A stretch of DNA of 64,000 nt from an uncultured Lachnospiraceae bacterium (GCA_900539715.1 UQDA01000005.1:62001-126000), one strand, 5' to 3'; shown: positions 52,331 through 61,036, counted from the stretch's first letter. The notes: generated from the sequence alone by a model not told the origin. Translations and numbers: made by a program.

Positions 52331-52502
52331 TTGAAAATGAATGATGTATATGTGCCGGGGGAGGTTCAGGATATGTATGGGTCTGGACTTCCGTCGGTTT
52401 TTTTGTATACATTGACGCGAAAAGAAGGAATTGCCTGATGGCACTCGCGCCTGATGCGGGGATGAGCCAAGGTGCGTACTTTTTATTTGACAGGAAGAAA
52501 AA
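52331..52502. other. Gap between SRP RNA and the radical SAM gene
   Basis: About 170 bp with a G-rich stretch and TTTTTTT at 52398-52404, which may end the SRP RNA precursor though the hairpin before it is weak. No gene seen. Confidence 0.35.
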
Positions 52503-53571
52503 ATGGAACAGGATATTAGAAAAAAGAATGCAGACCTGCAGAGTCTTTTGGCGGATTGTACGCTCTGCCCAAGAAACTGCCATGCAGACCGGCTGGCAGG
52601 GCAGACAGGGTACTGCGGACAGACGGCGCAGCTGAAAGCGGCGCGGGCGGCGCTGCATTACTGGGAGGAGCCGTGTATATCGGGAAGCACAGGATCCGGT
52701 GCGGTATTTTTTACGGGTTGCACGATGCGGTGCGTGTTCTGCCAGAATCATGAGATAGCGGCAGGACGTGCCGGAAAGGAGGTATCCGGGGAGCGTTTGG
52801 CAGAGATTTTTCTTGCGTTGCAGGAAAAAGGGGCAAACAATATCAATCTGGTGACAGCGACTCATTTTGTTCCGCTGCTCGTGCCGGCGTTGGAGCGGGC
52901 CAAGCGGGAAGGATTGCATATCCCGATTGTATATAATACGTCTTCCTACGAAAAGGTGAGTACGTTGAGGCTTCTGGACGGTCTGGTGGATATTTACCTT
53001 CCCGATTTTAAATATACATCAAAGGAGCTTGCAGCATGGCTTTCAGGTGCGCCGGATTATTTTGAAACGGCGGCAACCCGCCGTGGAGGAAATGCTGCGT
53101 CAGGTTGGTGAGCCGCTGTTTGAAGCGCCGGACGGCAGACGTTTGAATGCGGAGCAGATGAACGATGCCTGCATGGAAGATGACATCGGTGAAGCGGCGG
53201 ATTCCGTTTTTCTCATGAAAAAAGGGGTTATCGTGCGTCATCTGGCGCTTCCGGGGCAGGAGGAGGATTCGCGGCGCGTGCTCAGTTACCTTTTGAGAAC
53301 GTTTGGAAACAGAATATATATCAGCCTGATGAACCAGTATACGCCAATGCCGGGATTTGTCCGCAGACTGCGGGAGTCGGGCATAACGGCGGCGGACGAT
53401 CCGGGCGTGCGGGAACAGACGCTCTTGGGGCTGACGGAAAGGCTTTCGGATGAGGCATATGAGCGGCTGATAGGATTTGCAATCAATGAGGGGATAGAAA
53501 ACGGATTCATACAGGATGGAGAAACGGCGCAGGAAAGCTTTATTCCGACATTTGATGGAGAGGGACTATGA
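52503..53571 (+). pseudogene. PflX-like radical SAM protein, frameshifted
   Basis: Related to COG1313 (PflX), homologues of pyruvate formate-lyase activating enzyme of unproven function. The N-terminus has CTLCPRNCHADRLAGQTGYCG and then the SAM-cluster motif GCTMRCVFCQNHE. The first frame runs to DYFETAAT and then turns to RRGGNAASGW and a stop. The second frame resumes with AVEEMLRQVGEPLFE and continues to the normal family end (ENGFIQDGETAQESFIP). One extra C in the CCC at 53077-53079 explains the switch: deleting it gives TAATAVEEM in one 355-residue frame. A sequencing error in the run or a real mutation are both possible. AGGAAG precedes the ATG. Confidence 0.82.
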
Positions 53572-54986
53572 AAAAGAAGAAAATTGGAAAATGGATCGGA
53601 GCAATATTTTTAGCGCTGTTGCTGTATATTATGATAGGGGCAGTGGCTCCGTATATGAAAGCGCCTGAGGTAACGGAAGAGTCGAGGAAAAAGGCGGAGA
53701 ACGCTGAGTATCTGGGGAAAGGGCCGTCAGGAGAGCGGGCCCGTATCCTTGTAGAGAATAAGACGGCTCTGGCAGAGCGGATACGGCTGATCTCACAGGC
53801 AAAGGAAAGGGTTGTTTTGTCCACATTTGATTTCCGTGCGGATGAGAGTGGAAAAGATATGTTGGCAGCGCTTCAGGCCGCGGCGGACAGGGGCGTGTCC
53901 GTCAGAGTGATAGTGGACGGGATGAGCGGTTTTTTGCGTATCATCGGAAATGAATATTTCGGGACGCTTTCCGCGGTGGATAATGTGGAGATCAAAATCT
54001 ATAATCCGTTTAATTTTGCAAAACCGTGGCATCTGATGGCGCGTCTGCACGATAAATATCTTATCGTTGACCACAGCGCTTATATATTGGGTGGGCGCAA
54101 TACGTTTTCTTATTTTTTGGGCGATTATGACAGCTATAAAAACTATGACTGGGATGTGCTCATTTATGAACAGGAGTACCAGGAGGGCTGCTCGATGGAA
54201 CAGGTGGAGCAGTATTTTGAGAGTGTCTGGAAGCTGCCTGAGAGCCGCCTGTATCGTGTAAAGCATCCGGAAAAGCAGAAGTATGCCGATGCGGGCAAAG
54301 AGCTGCGGGAGCGTTATGAGAAAATGCAGGAAGAGCACCCGGACTGGTTTGAAACGGTGGACTATGTTGAAAAGACCGTTCCGGTAAATAAGGCGACATT
54401 ATTATCCAATCCGGCAACGCTGTATGCAAAGGAGCCTGTTGTTTTTTACTCTGTGACGGAGCTGATGGCAAGAGCGCAGGAAAAAGTACGTTTTCATACA
54501 CCTTATATTCTGTGCAACAAATGGATGCTGGAGCGTTTGGAAAACGTATGCGCTGCGGTTCCTGACGTGACGATGATGACGAATTCCATCGCCAATAACG
54601 GGAATCCATTCGGGTCGATGGACTACTGGAAAAATAAAAAGAAGATTCTGGATACGGGAGTTCATATCCTGGAATATGACGGGGGGATATCCTACCATGG
54701 AAAATGTTTTACGGCAGATGACAGAATAGTTGGGATAGGCTCGTTTAACTGGGACATGAGGAGTGTGTATATCGATACGGAACTGATGCTTGTGCTGGAC
54801 AGCCCGGAGCTGAATACACACTTGCAGTGGATAATGGACGAATATGAAAAGGAAGCGCTGACGATACATGCGGACGGAACAGCGGAGGCTCCCGAAGGGA
54901 TGGAGGCTCAGGAGGTTTCTCTGAAAAATAAGATTCAGATAGCGGTTTTATATATGTTCGGGTACTGGGCAAGATTTTTGATGTAA
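53568..54986 (+). CDS. Phospholipase D family protein, membrane anchored
   Basis: 472-residue protein with an N-terminal membrane helix (about 10-28) and two PLD catalytic motifs, HDKYLIVDHSAYILGGRN (His near 161) and HGKCFTADDRIVGIGSFNWD (His near 377). The superfamily includes cardiolipin synthases, phospholipases and nucleases. The second motif has Cys-Phe-Thr-Ala-Asp, keeping H, K and D. Domain order and membrane anchor suggest a lipid-related, cardiolipin-synthase-like enzyme facing outside. Its ATG overlaps the radical SAM stop by 4 bp. Confidence 0.88.
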   Translation: MKKKKIGKWIGAIFLALLLYIMIGAVAPYMKAPEVTEESRKKAENAEYLGKGPSGERARILVENKTALAERIRLISQAKERVVLSTFDFRADESGKDMLAALQAAADRGVSVRVIVDGMSGFLRIIGNEYFGTLSAVDNVEIKIYNPFNFAKPWHLMARLHDKYLIVDHSAYILGGRNTFSYFLGDYDSYKNYDWDVLIYEQEYQEGCSMEQVEQYFESVWKLPESRLYRVKHPEKQKYADAGKELRERYEKMQEEHPDWFETVDYVEKTVPVNKATLLSNPATLYAKEPVVFYSVTELMARAQEKVRFHTPYILCNKWMLERLENVCAAVPDVTMMTNSIANNGNPFGSMDYWKNKKKILDTGVHILEYDGGISYHGKCFTADDRIVGIGSFNWDMRSVYIDTELMLVLDSPELNTHLQWIMDEYEKEALTIHADGTAEAPEGMEAQEVSLKNKIQIAVLYMFGYWARFLM

Positions 54987-55127
54987 ACGGGAGTTAAAAA
55001 ATGAAGGATGAACGTGGAGCGGAAATGGAACAGTAGGGAATCTTAAAATAAGGCGTATCTGTATCTGACGGATACATATTTTCAGGAAGGCCCGCATAGG
55101 TATGGGTAAAAACGGCGGGAATCTGAA

Positions 55128-55796
55128 ATGCTGAATTATATTTGGGCGGCAATGATAATCATCGGCATCCTTTACGGGACGTTCACGGGGAATATCGAGG
55201 CGGTATCCAATGCGGCGCTCGATTCGGCGGGCGAGGCGGTGGAGCTGTGTCTGACGATGGCGGGAGTGACCGCATTGTGGACGGGACTGATGGAGGTTGC
55301 CAAAAATGCGGGGCTGATCGCCGGGATGACAAAGGGGGTCAGCCCTTTTGTGCGCTTTTTATTTCCGAAAATCCCGAAAGATCATCCGGCACGGGAATAT
55401 ATTTCCACGAATATCATCGCGAATATTCTGGGGCTTGGATGGGCGGCGACTCCGGCGGGGTTAAAGGCGATGGAAAAGCTTCAGGAGTTAAATGAAGAGG
55501 AGTGTGCGAAAAACCGCTTAAATGCAGGGATCGGAAAAACGGAGGGACAAAACCGGGTAATGCCTGCGTGGAAAGGACGGGCGGGCTTTGATCCGGAGGT
55601 GGCGAGTAACGAGATGTGCACGTTCCTTATCCTGAACATTTCATCGCTGCAGCTTGTCCCGGTGAATATGATAGCGTACAGAAGCAGGTACGGGAGCGCT
55701 GCGCCGGCCGCTATCGTAGGGCCCGCTATTGCAGCCACTCTCGTGAGCACGGCGGCGGCAATCGTCTACTGCAAATGGATGGACCGGAGACGGTAG
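55128..55796 (+). CDS. spmA: Spore maturation protein A (nucleoside-recognition domain)
   Basis: 222-residue membrane protein of the SpmA/nucleoside recognition (Gate) family, needed for full spore-core dehydration in Bacillus. The N-terminal MLNYIWAAMIIIGILYGTFTGN, the LMEVAKNAGLI helix, FPKIPKDHPAREYISTNIIANILGLGWAATPAG and a C-terminal Gate segment fit the family. The usual partner spmB is not downstream; the next gene is an aminotransferase. The Shine-Dalgarno is weak (GCGGGA). It supports a spore-forming lineage. Confidence 0.9.
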   Translation: MLNYIWAAMIIIGILYGTFTGNIEAVSNAALDSAGEAVELCLTMAGVTALWTGLMEVAKNAGLIAGMTKGVSPFVRFLFPKIPKDHPAREYISTNIIANILGLGWAATPAGLKAMEKLQELNEEECAKNRLNAGIGKTEGQNRVMPAWKGRAGFDPEVASNEMCTFLILNISSLQLVPVNMIAYRSRYGSAAPAAIVGPAIAATLVSTAAAIVYCKWMDRRR

Positions 55797-55844
55797 GCAG
55801 AATGTGTCTCCTTGCATAAGGCGGATAAAAGCCTGAATTTCCTG

Positions 55845-55873
55845 CTGACAAAAAAAGCCGGACGCGGTATACT
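55845..55873 (+). promoter_or_regulatory. Promoter of the MalY/PatB-like gene
   Basis: CTGACA (55845-55850), 17-bp spacer, TATACT (55868-55873), about 70 bp before the predicted ATG. One mismatch per hexamer. Confidence 0.7.
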
Positions 55874-55943
55874 GACATCAGAGACGGCAGATTTTTAAAA
55901 TATGAGCCGTAGACAACAGGAGAGGAAAGAGGGCAGCTGTACG

Positions 55944-57137
55944 ATGAAGTACGATTTTACATCAGTTATGGACAGAAGCGGAAAGGATTCGATAGCGATG
56001 GACCTTATCCCGGTTCCGGAGGCGGAAGTGGACGAAGGCTTTGACCGGATCCCTATGTGGGTGGCGGACATGAATTTCCCGACTGCGCCGGTGATATGTG
56101 AACATATGACGGAGCGGATAAAGCATCCGGTATTCGGATATTTTGAACCGTCGGACGCATATTTTGACAGTATCATCAACTGGCAGAGGACCAGAAACGG
56201 TGTGGAGGGGCTTGGTAAGGAGCATATCGGCTATGAAAACGGCGTGCTCGGCTGTGTGTGCGCGGCGCTGCAGGCGTTTTCTGCGCCGGGCGAGGCTGTA
56301 CTTGTACATGCGCCTACCTACGTGGGATTTACGAAGTCGCTGCATAATAACGGCAGAAAAATCGTTCACAGTAATCTGAAAAAAGATGCGGACGGAATAT
56401 GGCGCATGGATTATGCGGATATGGATGCAAAGCTTAAGGAGCATCATATTCATCTGGCGATATTCTGCTCTCCCCATAATCCGTGCGGAAGAGTATGGGA
56501 GCGGGAAGAGATAGAGGCGGCGATGGAGGTTTACCGCAGAAACGACTGCATCGTCATTTCGGATGAGATATGGTCGGATTTAACGCTCGGGGAATATCGG
56601 CATATTCCGACCCAGACGATTTCAGAGGATGCCAAAAACAGGACGATAGCTATTTATGCGCCGTCCAAAACGTTTAATCTGGCAGGGCTTGTGGGCTCCT
56701 ATCACATAATTTATAATGCGTATCTGCGCGACCGGATGGAAAAACAGTCATCGCTGTCCCATTACAATTCGATGAACGTGCTGTCGATGCATGCGCTTAT
56801 CGGCGCTTACGGAAAGGAAGGACAGGAGTGGCTGGATGAGCTAAAGCAGGTGCTGACCGGAAACGTACGCTGGGCATGCGGGTTTATCGCAGAGCACTTT
56901 GAAGGAGTGGAGGTTTCTGAGGCGCAGGGTACCTATATGCTCTATCTGAATTGCGCGAAGTGGTGCGAAAGAACCGGAAAGACGATGGATGAACTGATAA
57001 GGGCAGGTATCCGCGTGGGAGTGATATGGCAGGACGGACGTCCGTTTGGCTTTGATCATACGATACGCATGAATCTTGCGCTGCCTTTGTCAAGAGTTCA
57101 GGAAGCGTTTGAACGTCTGGATAAATATGTGTTTTAA
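55944..57137 (+). CDS. MalY/PatB family aminotransferase (cystathionine beta-lyase type)
   Basis: 397-residue PLP enzyme of fold type I. The start MKYDFTSVMDRSGKDSIAMD is typical of MalY/PatB C-S lyases, which cleave cystathionine or cysteine conjugates to a thiol, pyruvate and ammonia. The PLP lysine is in YAPSKTFNLAGLVGS; SPHNPCGRVW and SDEIWSDLTL are conserved. ATG 55944 is chosen because of the family start and an upstream GAGGG; the frame is open from 55902. A good promoter lies upstream and a strong terminator follows. Confidence 0.9.
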   Translation: MKYDFTSVMDRSGKDSIAMDLIPVPEAEVDEGFDRIPMWVADMNFPTAPVICEHMTERIKHPVFGYFEPSDAYFDSIINWQRTRNGVEGLGKEHIGYENGVLGCVCAALQAFSAPGEAVLVHAPTYVGFTKSLHNNGRKIVHSNLKKDADGIWRMDYADMDAKLKEHHIHLAIFCSPHNPCGRVWEREEIEAAMEVYRRNDCIVISDEIWSDLTLGEYRHIPTQTISEDAKNRTIAIYAPSKTFNLAGLVGSYHIIYNAYLRDRMEKQSSLSHYNSMNVLSMHALIGAYGKEGQEWLDELKQVLTGNVRWACGFIAEHFEGVEVSEAQGTYMLYLNCAKWCERTGKTMDELIRAGIRVGVIWQDGRPFGFDHTIRMNLALPLSRVQEAFERLDKYVF

Positions 57138-57142
57138 AAGAA

Positions 57143-57182
57143 GACGCCGTGATGAAAAAAGACATCACGGCGTCAGTTTTTT
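57143..57182. terminator. Terminator shared by the convergent aminotransferase and catalase genes
   Basis: Perfect 12-bp stem GACGCCGTGATG/CATCACGGCGTC with an 8-nt loop and TTTTTT shortly after on the plus strand; the minus side has TTCTTTT. It lies between converging stops. Confidence 0.88.
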
Positions 57183-57202
57183 GTATACAGGCGCGATTAT
57201 GA

Positions 57203-58663
57203 TCAGATTTTACGGCCTGTTTCAAACAGATAAACTTCACGGCTTACGCGGTTTGCCAGGTCAGGGCATACTTTGGAGAACAGGTCGAGCTGGCGGGTCT
57301 GTATCTGTCGGTTTACTTGGGAAAGCTCCCAGCCGATAGCGTCTGCGAGACGGTTTTTTTCATCGTCGGGCAGAGACAGATAGCGGTCACGCGCCTGAGA
57401 GAAGTTGTCAGGGTCGGAGATTTCCTTTCGGATGACCGTGCCGGAGGGATACGGCATTCCGGGATAGCAGGGGGCAGCGGCATCGCAGGGAGTATTGTCA
57501 GCAAGGGAATTGGGCTTGTAGTTAATATTTCCGGGCGGATTGCAGTATGCCATATAACCGTCCTGCTGATGGTTTGCCACAGGTGAAAGAGGACGGTTGA
57601 CCGGAAGCTGTGCGAAGTTCGTACCGACGCGGTAACGCTGGGTATCCGTATAGGAAAAAGTGCGTCCCTGAAGCATTTTATCCGCGGAAAATTCGATGCC
57701 GGGAACGATGTTTGCGGGGCAGAAGGCGGCCTGCTCGATGTCTGTGAAAAAGTTTTTCGGATTTTCATTGACAGTCAGCATCCCGACTTTCATAAGCGGG
57801 AACTGGTCCTCGGGCCAGATTTTCGTGTCGTCCAGCGGGTCGAAGGGAAGGGTTCCGGCAGTGGCAGGGTCCATGAACTGTACGCAGAATTCGTAGCGGA
57901 TGGGAGTGCCGGAAGCGAGGCGCGCGTGGAGATTGCGGGCGGCGATATCAGGGTCCAGTCCTGCGAGCCGCTTTCCTTCACGGCGGTCGATAATGTCCCG
58001 GGGTTCCTGACCGAGAAAATGATATTTTACGAACAGACGTTTGCCGGCTTTATTGACCCATACGAAGGTGTTTACACCGAAGCCGTCCATTCGGGCAAAA
58101 TCTTTTACGATGCCCCTGTCGCTGTAGAGCCACATGAGCTGATGCAGGCTTTCCGGAGACAGGGAAAAAAAGTCCCAGACATGTCCGTAATTTTTGATAT
58201 TGGTGCAGGGATCGGGTTTTTGGGAATGGATGAAATCAGGGAATTTGAGCGCATCGCGGATAAAAAAGACCGGGAGGCTCAAGCCGACTACGTCATAGTT
58301 TCCTTCGGAGGTGTAAAATTTGACGGCAAAGCCTCTCGGGTCACGATCAGTATCCGGCGAGCCTTTGGAGCCGATGACTGTCGAGAAGCGGATGAGAAAG
58401 CGTGTGGGTACGTTTGGATCGCGCAAAAATGCGGCGCTGGTGTATTCGGACATACTCCGGTAGGGGCGGAAGGTACCGAAGGCACCGCTTCCTTTGGCGT
58501 GGACGACGCGTTCCGGGATGCGTTCCCGATCGAAATGTGCCATTTTTTCGATAAACTGCACGTCCTGTAAAAGGACGGGACCGCGTTCTCCTAGCGTTTC
58601 AGAGTTGGCGGTGTCATAGACGGGGGCGCCCTGCTCAAGTGTCAGTGTTGGTTTTTGAGACAT
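57203..58663 (-). CDS. katA: Monofunctional haem catalase
   Basis: 486-residue small-subunit catalase breaking down hydrogen peroxide. The N-terminal ERVVHAKGSGAFG holds the distal catalytic His, FSTVIGSKGSPDTDRDPRGFAVKFY is conserved, and the proximal haem ligand is the Tyr in FSYTDTQRYRVGTNF. The usual VGNN-x-P segment with the distal Asn reads VGLSLPVFF, so that Asn is missing; I believe some anaerobe catalases share this form. The Shine-Dalgarno GAGGA lies inside a perfect 16-bp inverted repeat (58666-58714). In an anaerobe it is an oxygen-defence enzyme. Confidence 0.93.
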   Translation of the reverse strand: MSQKPTLTLEQGAPVYDTANSETLGERGPVLLQDVQFIEKMAHFDRERIPERVVHAKGSGAFGTFRPYRSMSEYTSAAFLRDPNVPTRFLIRFSTVIGSKGSPDTDRDPRGFAVKFYTSEGNYDVVGLSLPVFFIRDALKFPDFIHSQKPDPCTNIKNYGHVWDFFSLSPESLHQLMWLYSDRGIVKDFARMDGFGVNTFVWVNKAGKRLFVKYHFLGQEPRDIIDRREGKRLAGLDPDIAARNLHARLASGTPIRYEFCVQFMDPATAGTLPFDPLDDTKIWPEDQFPLMKVGMLTVNENPKNFFTDIEQAAFCPANIVPGIEFSADKMLQGRTFSYTDTQRYRVGTNFAQLPVNRPLSPVANHQQDGYMAYCNPPGNINYKPNSLADNTPCDAAAPCYPGMPYPSGTVIRKEISDPDNFSQARDRYLSLPDDEKNRLADAIGWELSQVNRQIQTRQLDLFSKVCPDLANRVSREVYLFETGRKI

Positions 58664-58665
58664 AA

Positions 58666-58714
58666 AAATTCCTCATTTCCCGTTTTACTTTATCCTATGG
58701 GAAATGAGGAATTT
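58666..58714 (-). promoter_or_regulatory. Perfect 16-bp inverted repeat covering the catalase Shine-Dalgarno
   Basis: Arms AAATTCCTCATTTCCC (58666-58681) and GGGAAATGAGGAATTT (58699-58714), loop 17 nt, 2 nt from the katA ATG. In mRNA the stem would hide the Shine-Dalgarno; in DNA it could be an operator. It is not a PerR-like TTATAAT box. Confidence 0.75.
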
Positions 58715-58717
58715 TGG

Positions 58718-58777
58718 TTACTGTTCGCGGAAGGTGATGCTTCCGTTTTTTCGGATTCTTTCCTCCAGGAGCTTCAT
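58718..58777 (-). CDS. Possible 19-codon leader or remnant before katA
   Basis: On the minus strand an ATG opens a short frame (MKLLEERIRK then NGSITFREQ) ending in TAA just before the inverted repeat. Shine-Dalgarno is weak. The peptide could be a leader controlling the hairpin, a gene remnant or chance. Confidence 0.2.
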   Translation of the reverse strand: MKLLEERIRKNGSITFREQ

Positions 58778-58789
58778 AACAGCATCTTC

Positions 58790-60166
58790 TTATTTGAATT
58801 TTTGGTAGTATCCCATGAAGAACACGAACAGGACGATAAGAGGCAGTATGTAGGAAACATAAATGCGGCCCCATCTGGTGCGGGGGAACTTGATACCGAT
58901 ACCTGTGTCGGCTTCCTTTGTGAACTTATCCCATCCCCATCCATAGCGGCTCGTGCAGAAGAGCAGGTATACCATGCTGCCCAGCGGGAGCAGGTTGTTG
59001 GATACGATGAAGTCTTCCAAATCCTGGATAGTAGAGCCTGCGCCGATGGGCTGGATGCCGGACCAGAGGTTGAAGCCGAGTACACAGGGCAGGGAAAGCA
59101 GGATGATGAGGACTCCGTTGATCAGTACTGCCTTTTTGCGGGAGGCGCCGAAGAGGTCCATGGAAAAGCTGATGATGTTTTCAAATACTGCGATGATGGT
59201 GGACTGGGCGGCAAACGTCATAAATATGAAAAAGAGCGTGCCGAAAATCCATCCGCCGGTCATCTTGTTGAATACGTTCGGCAGAGTGACGAACACCAGC
59301 CCGGGACCTTCGCCTGGGTCGACGCCGAAGGCAAAGCAGGACGGGAAGATGATGAGTCCAGCAAGGAATGCCACCGTCGTATCAAGTACGCAGATATTGA
59401 GCGTTTCTCCGGTAAGGGAGCGATCTTTGCCGATGTAGCTGCCGAAGATGGCCATCGCGCCGATGCCGAGGCTTAATGTAAAGAACGCCTGTCCCATTGC
59501 AGCAAAAATAACTTCGCCGATGCCGTTTTCCATCATTTTGGAAAAGTCCGGTATCAGGTAGAAACGAAGACCCTCCGAGGCGCCGGGAAGCGTCACGCTG
59601 CGGATACACAGAATGATAAGGATGACAAACAGACAGCTCATCATGAACTTTGTGATGCGTTCAACACCTTTTTGCAATCCGAGACTGCATACGAAAAAGC
59701 TCGTGAGCACGATGAGTATCATCCAGAACGTCATATAACCGGGACGGGCGAGCATATCGGAAAATACCTGATTGACGCCGTTTGCATCAAGACCGTCGAA
59801 TTCGCGAGTTAGCATTTTGAAAATGTATGCCGCCATCCATCCGCCGACGGTAGTATAAAACATCATGAGCAGGTAGTTGCCGGCCATGCAGGCATAGCTC
59901 TGGAAATGCCATTTGCTTCCTTTTGGCTCCAGGATATGGAAAGAGCGGGCTGCTGATTTCTGGCTGGCGCGGCCGACAGAAAATTCCATGACCATGATAG
60001 GAAGCCCGAGGATGACTAAAAACAGCAGATAGATGAGCACAAAGGCGGCACCGCCGTACTTGCCTGTGATGTAGGGAAAGCGCCAGACGTTGCCGAGGCC
60101 AACTGCACAGCCGGCAGAGATCAGGATGAAGCCCAGCCGGGATGAAAAACGTTCTCTTTTCTCCAT
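58790..60166 (-). CDS. Sodium-dependent transporter, NSS/SNF family
   Basis: 458-residue membrane symporter with about eleven helices and a LeuT-like fold. N-terminal RLGFILISAGCAVGLGNVWRFPYITGKYGGAAFVLIY is the unmistakable helix 1 with the unwound sodium/substrate site. Bacterial members import amino acids with Na+; the substrate here is unknown. Length and eleven helices (rather than twelve) match the common prokaryotic form. It is 126 bp upstream of katA on the same strand. Confidence 0.94.
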   Translation of the reverse strand: MEKRERFSSRLGFILISAGCAVGLGNVWRFPYITGKYGGAAFVLIYLLFLVILGLPIMVMEFSVGRASQKSAARSFHILEPKGSKWHFQSYACMAGNYLLMMFYTTVGGWMAAYIFKMLTREFDGLDANGVNQVFSDMLARPGYMTFWMILIVLTSFFVCSLGLQKGVERITKFMMSCLFVILIILCIRSVTLPGASEGLRFYLIPDFSKMMENGIGEVIFAAMGQAFFTLSLGIGAMAIFGSYIGKDRSLTGETLNICVLDTTVAFLAGLIIFPSCFAFGVDPGEGPGLVFVTLPNVFNKMTGGWIFGTLFFIFMTFAAQSTIIAVFENIISFSMDLFGASRKKAVLINGVLIILLSLPCVLGFNLWSGIQPIGAGSTIQDLEDFIVSNNLLPLGSMVYLLFCTSRYGWGWDKFTKEADTGIGIKFPRTRWGRIYVSYILPLIVLFVFFMGYYQKFK

Positions 60167-60202
60167 GATAAAAACCCCTCATTCATTGTTTTAAAGATAT
60201 CA

Positions 60203-60394
60203 GGGTCAAAAGTCATGAAACACGACGTGCTTGCACGGGAGTGGTTCTATGACTTATTGACCCGCCCCAATATGAGGATAAAAGTGGAGCGTAAGCTCTA
60301 CGATATCCGAATATTGGGACGGATTGTGGGAGCGTGAAACGCGAAACAATCCGTAGATATTGCAGTTGGGGGCTTTTGCCCCCCAACTGTTTTT
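60203..60394 (+). ncRNA. Candidate structured RNA or palindromic repeat cluster
   Basis: Four hairpins follow one another in a 400-bp gap. A: GGGTCAAAAGTCAT (60203-60216) with ATGACTTATTGACCC (60249-60263) and an inner CGTGC/GCACG. B: CCCAATAT (60266-60273) with ATATTGGG (60311-60318), with inner GGATA/TATCC and TGGAGC/GCTCTA helices. C: CGGATTGT (60320-60327) with ACAATCCG (60346-60353), inner GCG/CGC. D: a terminator-type stem at 60363-60389 followed by TTTTT. The terminator orients an RNA on the plus strand. No known family is recognised; it could also be a repeated genomic element. Confidence 0.5.
60363..60394 (+). terminator. Terminator ending the hairpin cluster
   Basis: CAGTTGGGGGC pairs with GCCCCCCAACTG (one bulged C) around TTTT and is followed by five T residues on the plus strand. 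No plus-strand gene precedes it within the gap, which implies an RNA transcript upstream. Confidence 0.8.
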
Positions 60395-60568
60395 AAAGAA
60401 GCATAGCACAAAAGTGTTTTAAACGCAACGAAGGAGTCGGTGATTTATGAAAAGTAAATGAATTTTTGGCGGAAACCATTGTAATAAGAGACGGAATATT
60501 GTACCTTTAAAGATAGAAAGATATATTTCAGGAAAGGCCCGGATGCTGTCCGGGAAGGAACGGAAGAG

Positions 60569-61036
60569 ATGAATTGGCAGTCGGCGATCGGTACGGGCGG
60601 CATTGTGGTTGGCATTACGGCAGTGGTGCTTTTTTTTGTCTGGCTTGGTTTTTATGCGGCGAGACGTTTCAGGGAGCGGTTTCGCGGCAGGGCGCTGGAT
60701 GAGATGGAAGGGCATGATTTTGAATATTTCTGTGCGGACCTTCTGGAACAGAACGGATTTATCGACGTGGAAGTGACAAAGGGAAGCGGAGATTACGGCG
60801 TGGACGTGCTGGCGGAGAAGGACGGCGTGACCTATGCGGTACAGTGCAAGCGTTATGACGGGCCTGTGGGCGTCAAGGCGGTGCAGGAGGCATACGCGGG
60901 GAGAGATTATTATGACCGGATGGTAGGAGCCGTTATGACGAACCAGTATTTTACGGAACCGGCAGTCGCTGCGTCCCGTAAGCTGAAGATACTGCTGTGG
61001 GACCGGGGATATCTGGAGACGATGATGGAGGAGTGA
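60569..61036 (+). CDS. Membrane-anchored Mrr-like restriction endonuclease domain protein
   Basis: 155 residues: an N-terminal membrane helix (about 8-30), a basic linker and a Mrr-type PD-(D/E)xK nuclease domain. The catalytic elements are the Asp in GSGDYGVDVLAEKDG and Gln-x-Lys in YAVQCKRYDGPVG. Mrr-like domains cut modified or foreign DNA, or have housekeeping nuclease roles; no methylase or specificity partner is adjacent. GGAAG upstream serves as Shine-Dalgarno. The membrane anchor implies action at the cytoplasmic membrane face. Confidence 0.88.
   Translation: MNWQSAIGTGGIVVGITAVVLFFVWLGFYAARRFRERFRGRALDEMEGHDFEYFCADLLEQNGFIDVEVTKGSGDYGVDVLAEKDGVTYAVQCKRYDGPVGVKAVQEAYAGRDYYDRMVGAVMTNQYFTEPAVAASRKLKILLWDRGYLETMMEE

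Noticed and set aside
57926..59476. Two long plus-strand open frames across the catalase and transporter genes
   Set aside because: Both are opposite clear conserved minus-strand genes, and their residues show no family pattern.
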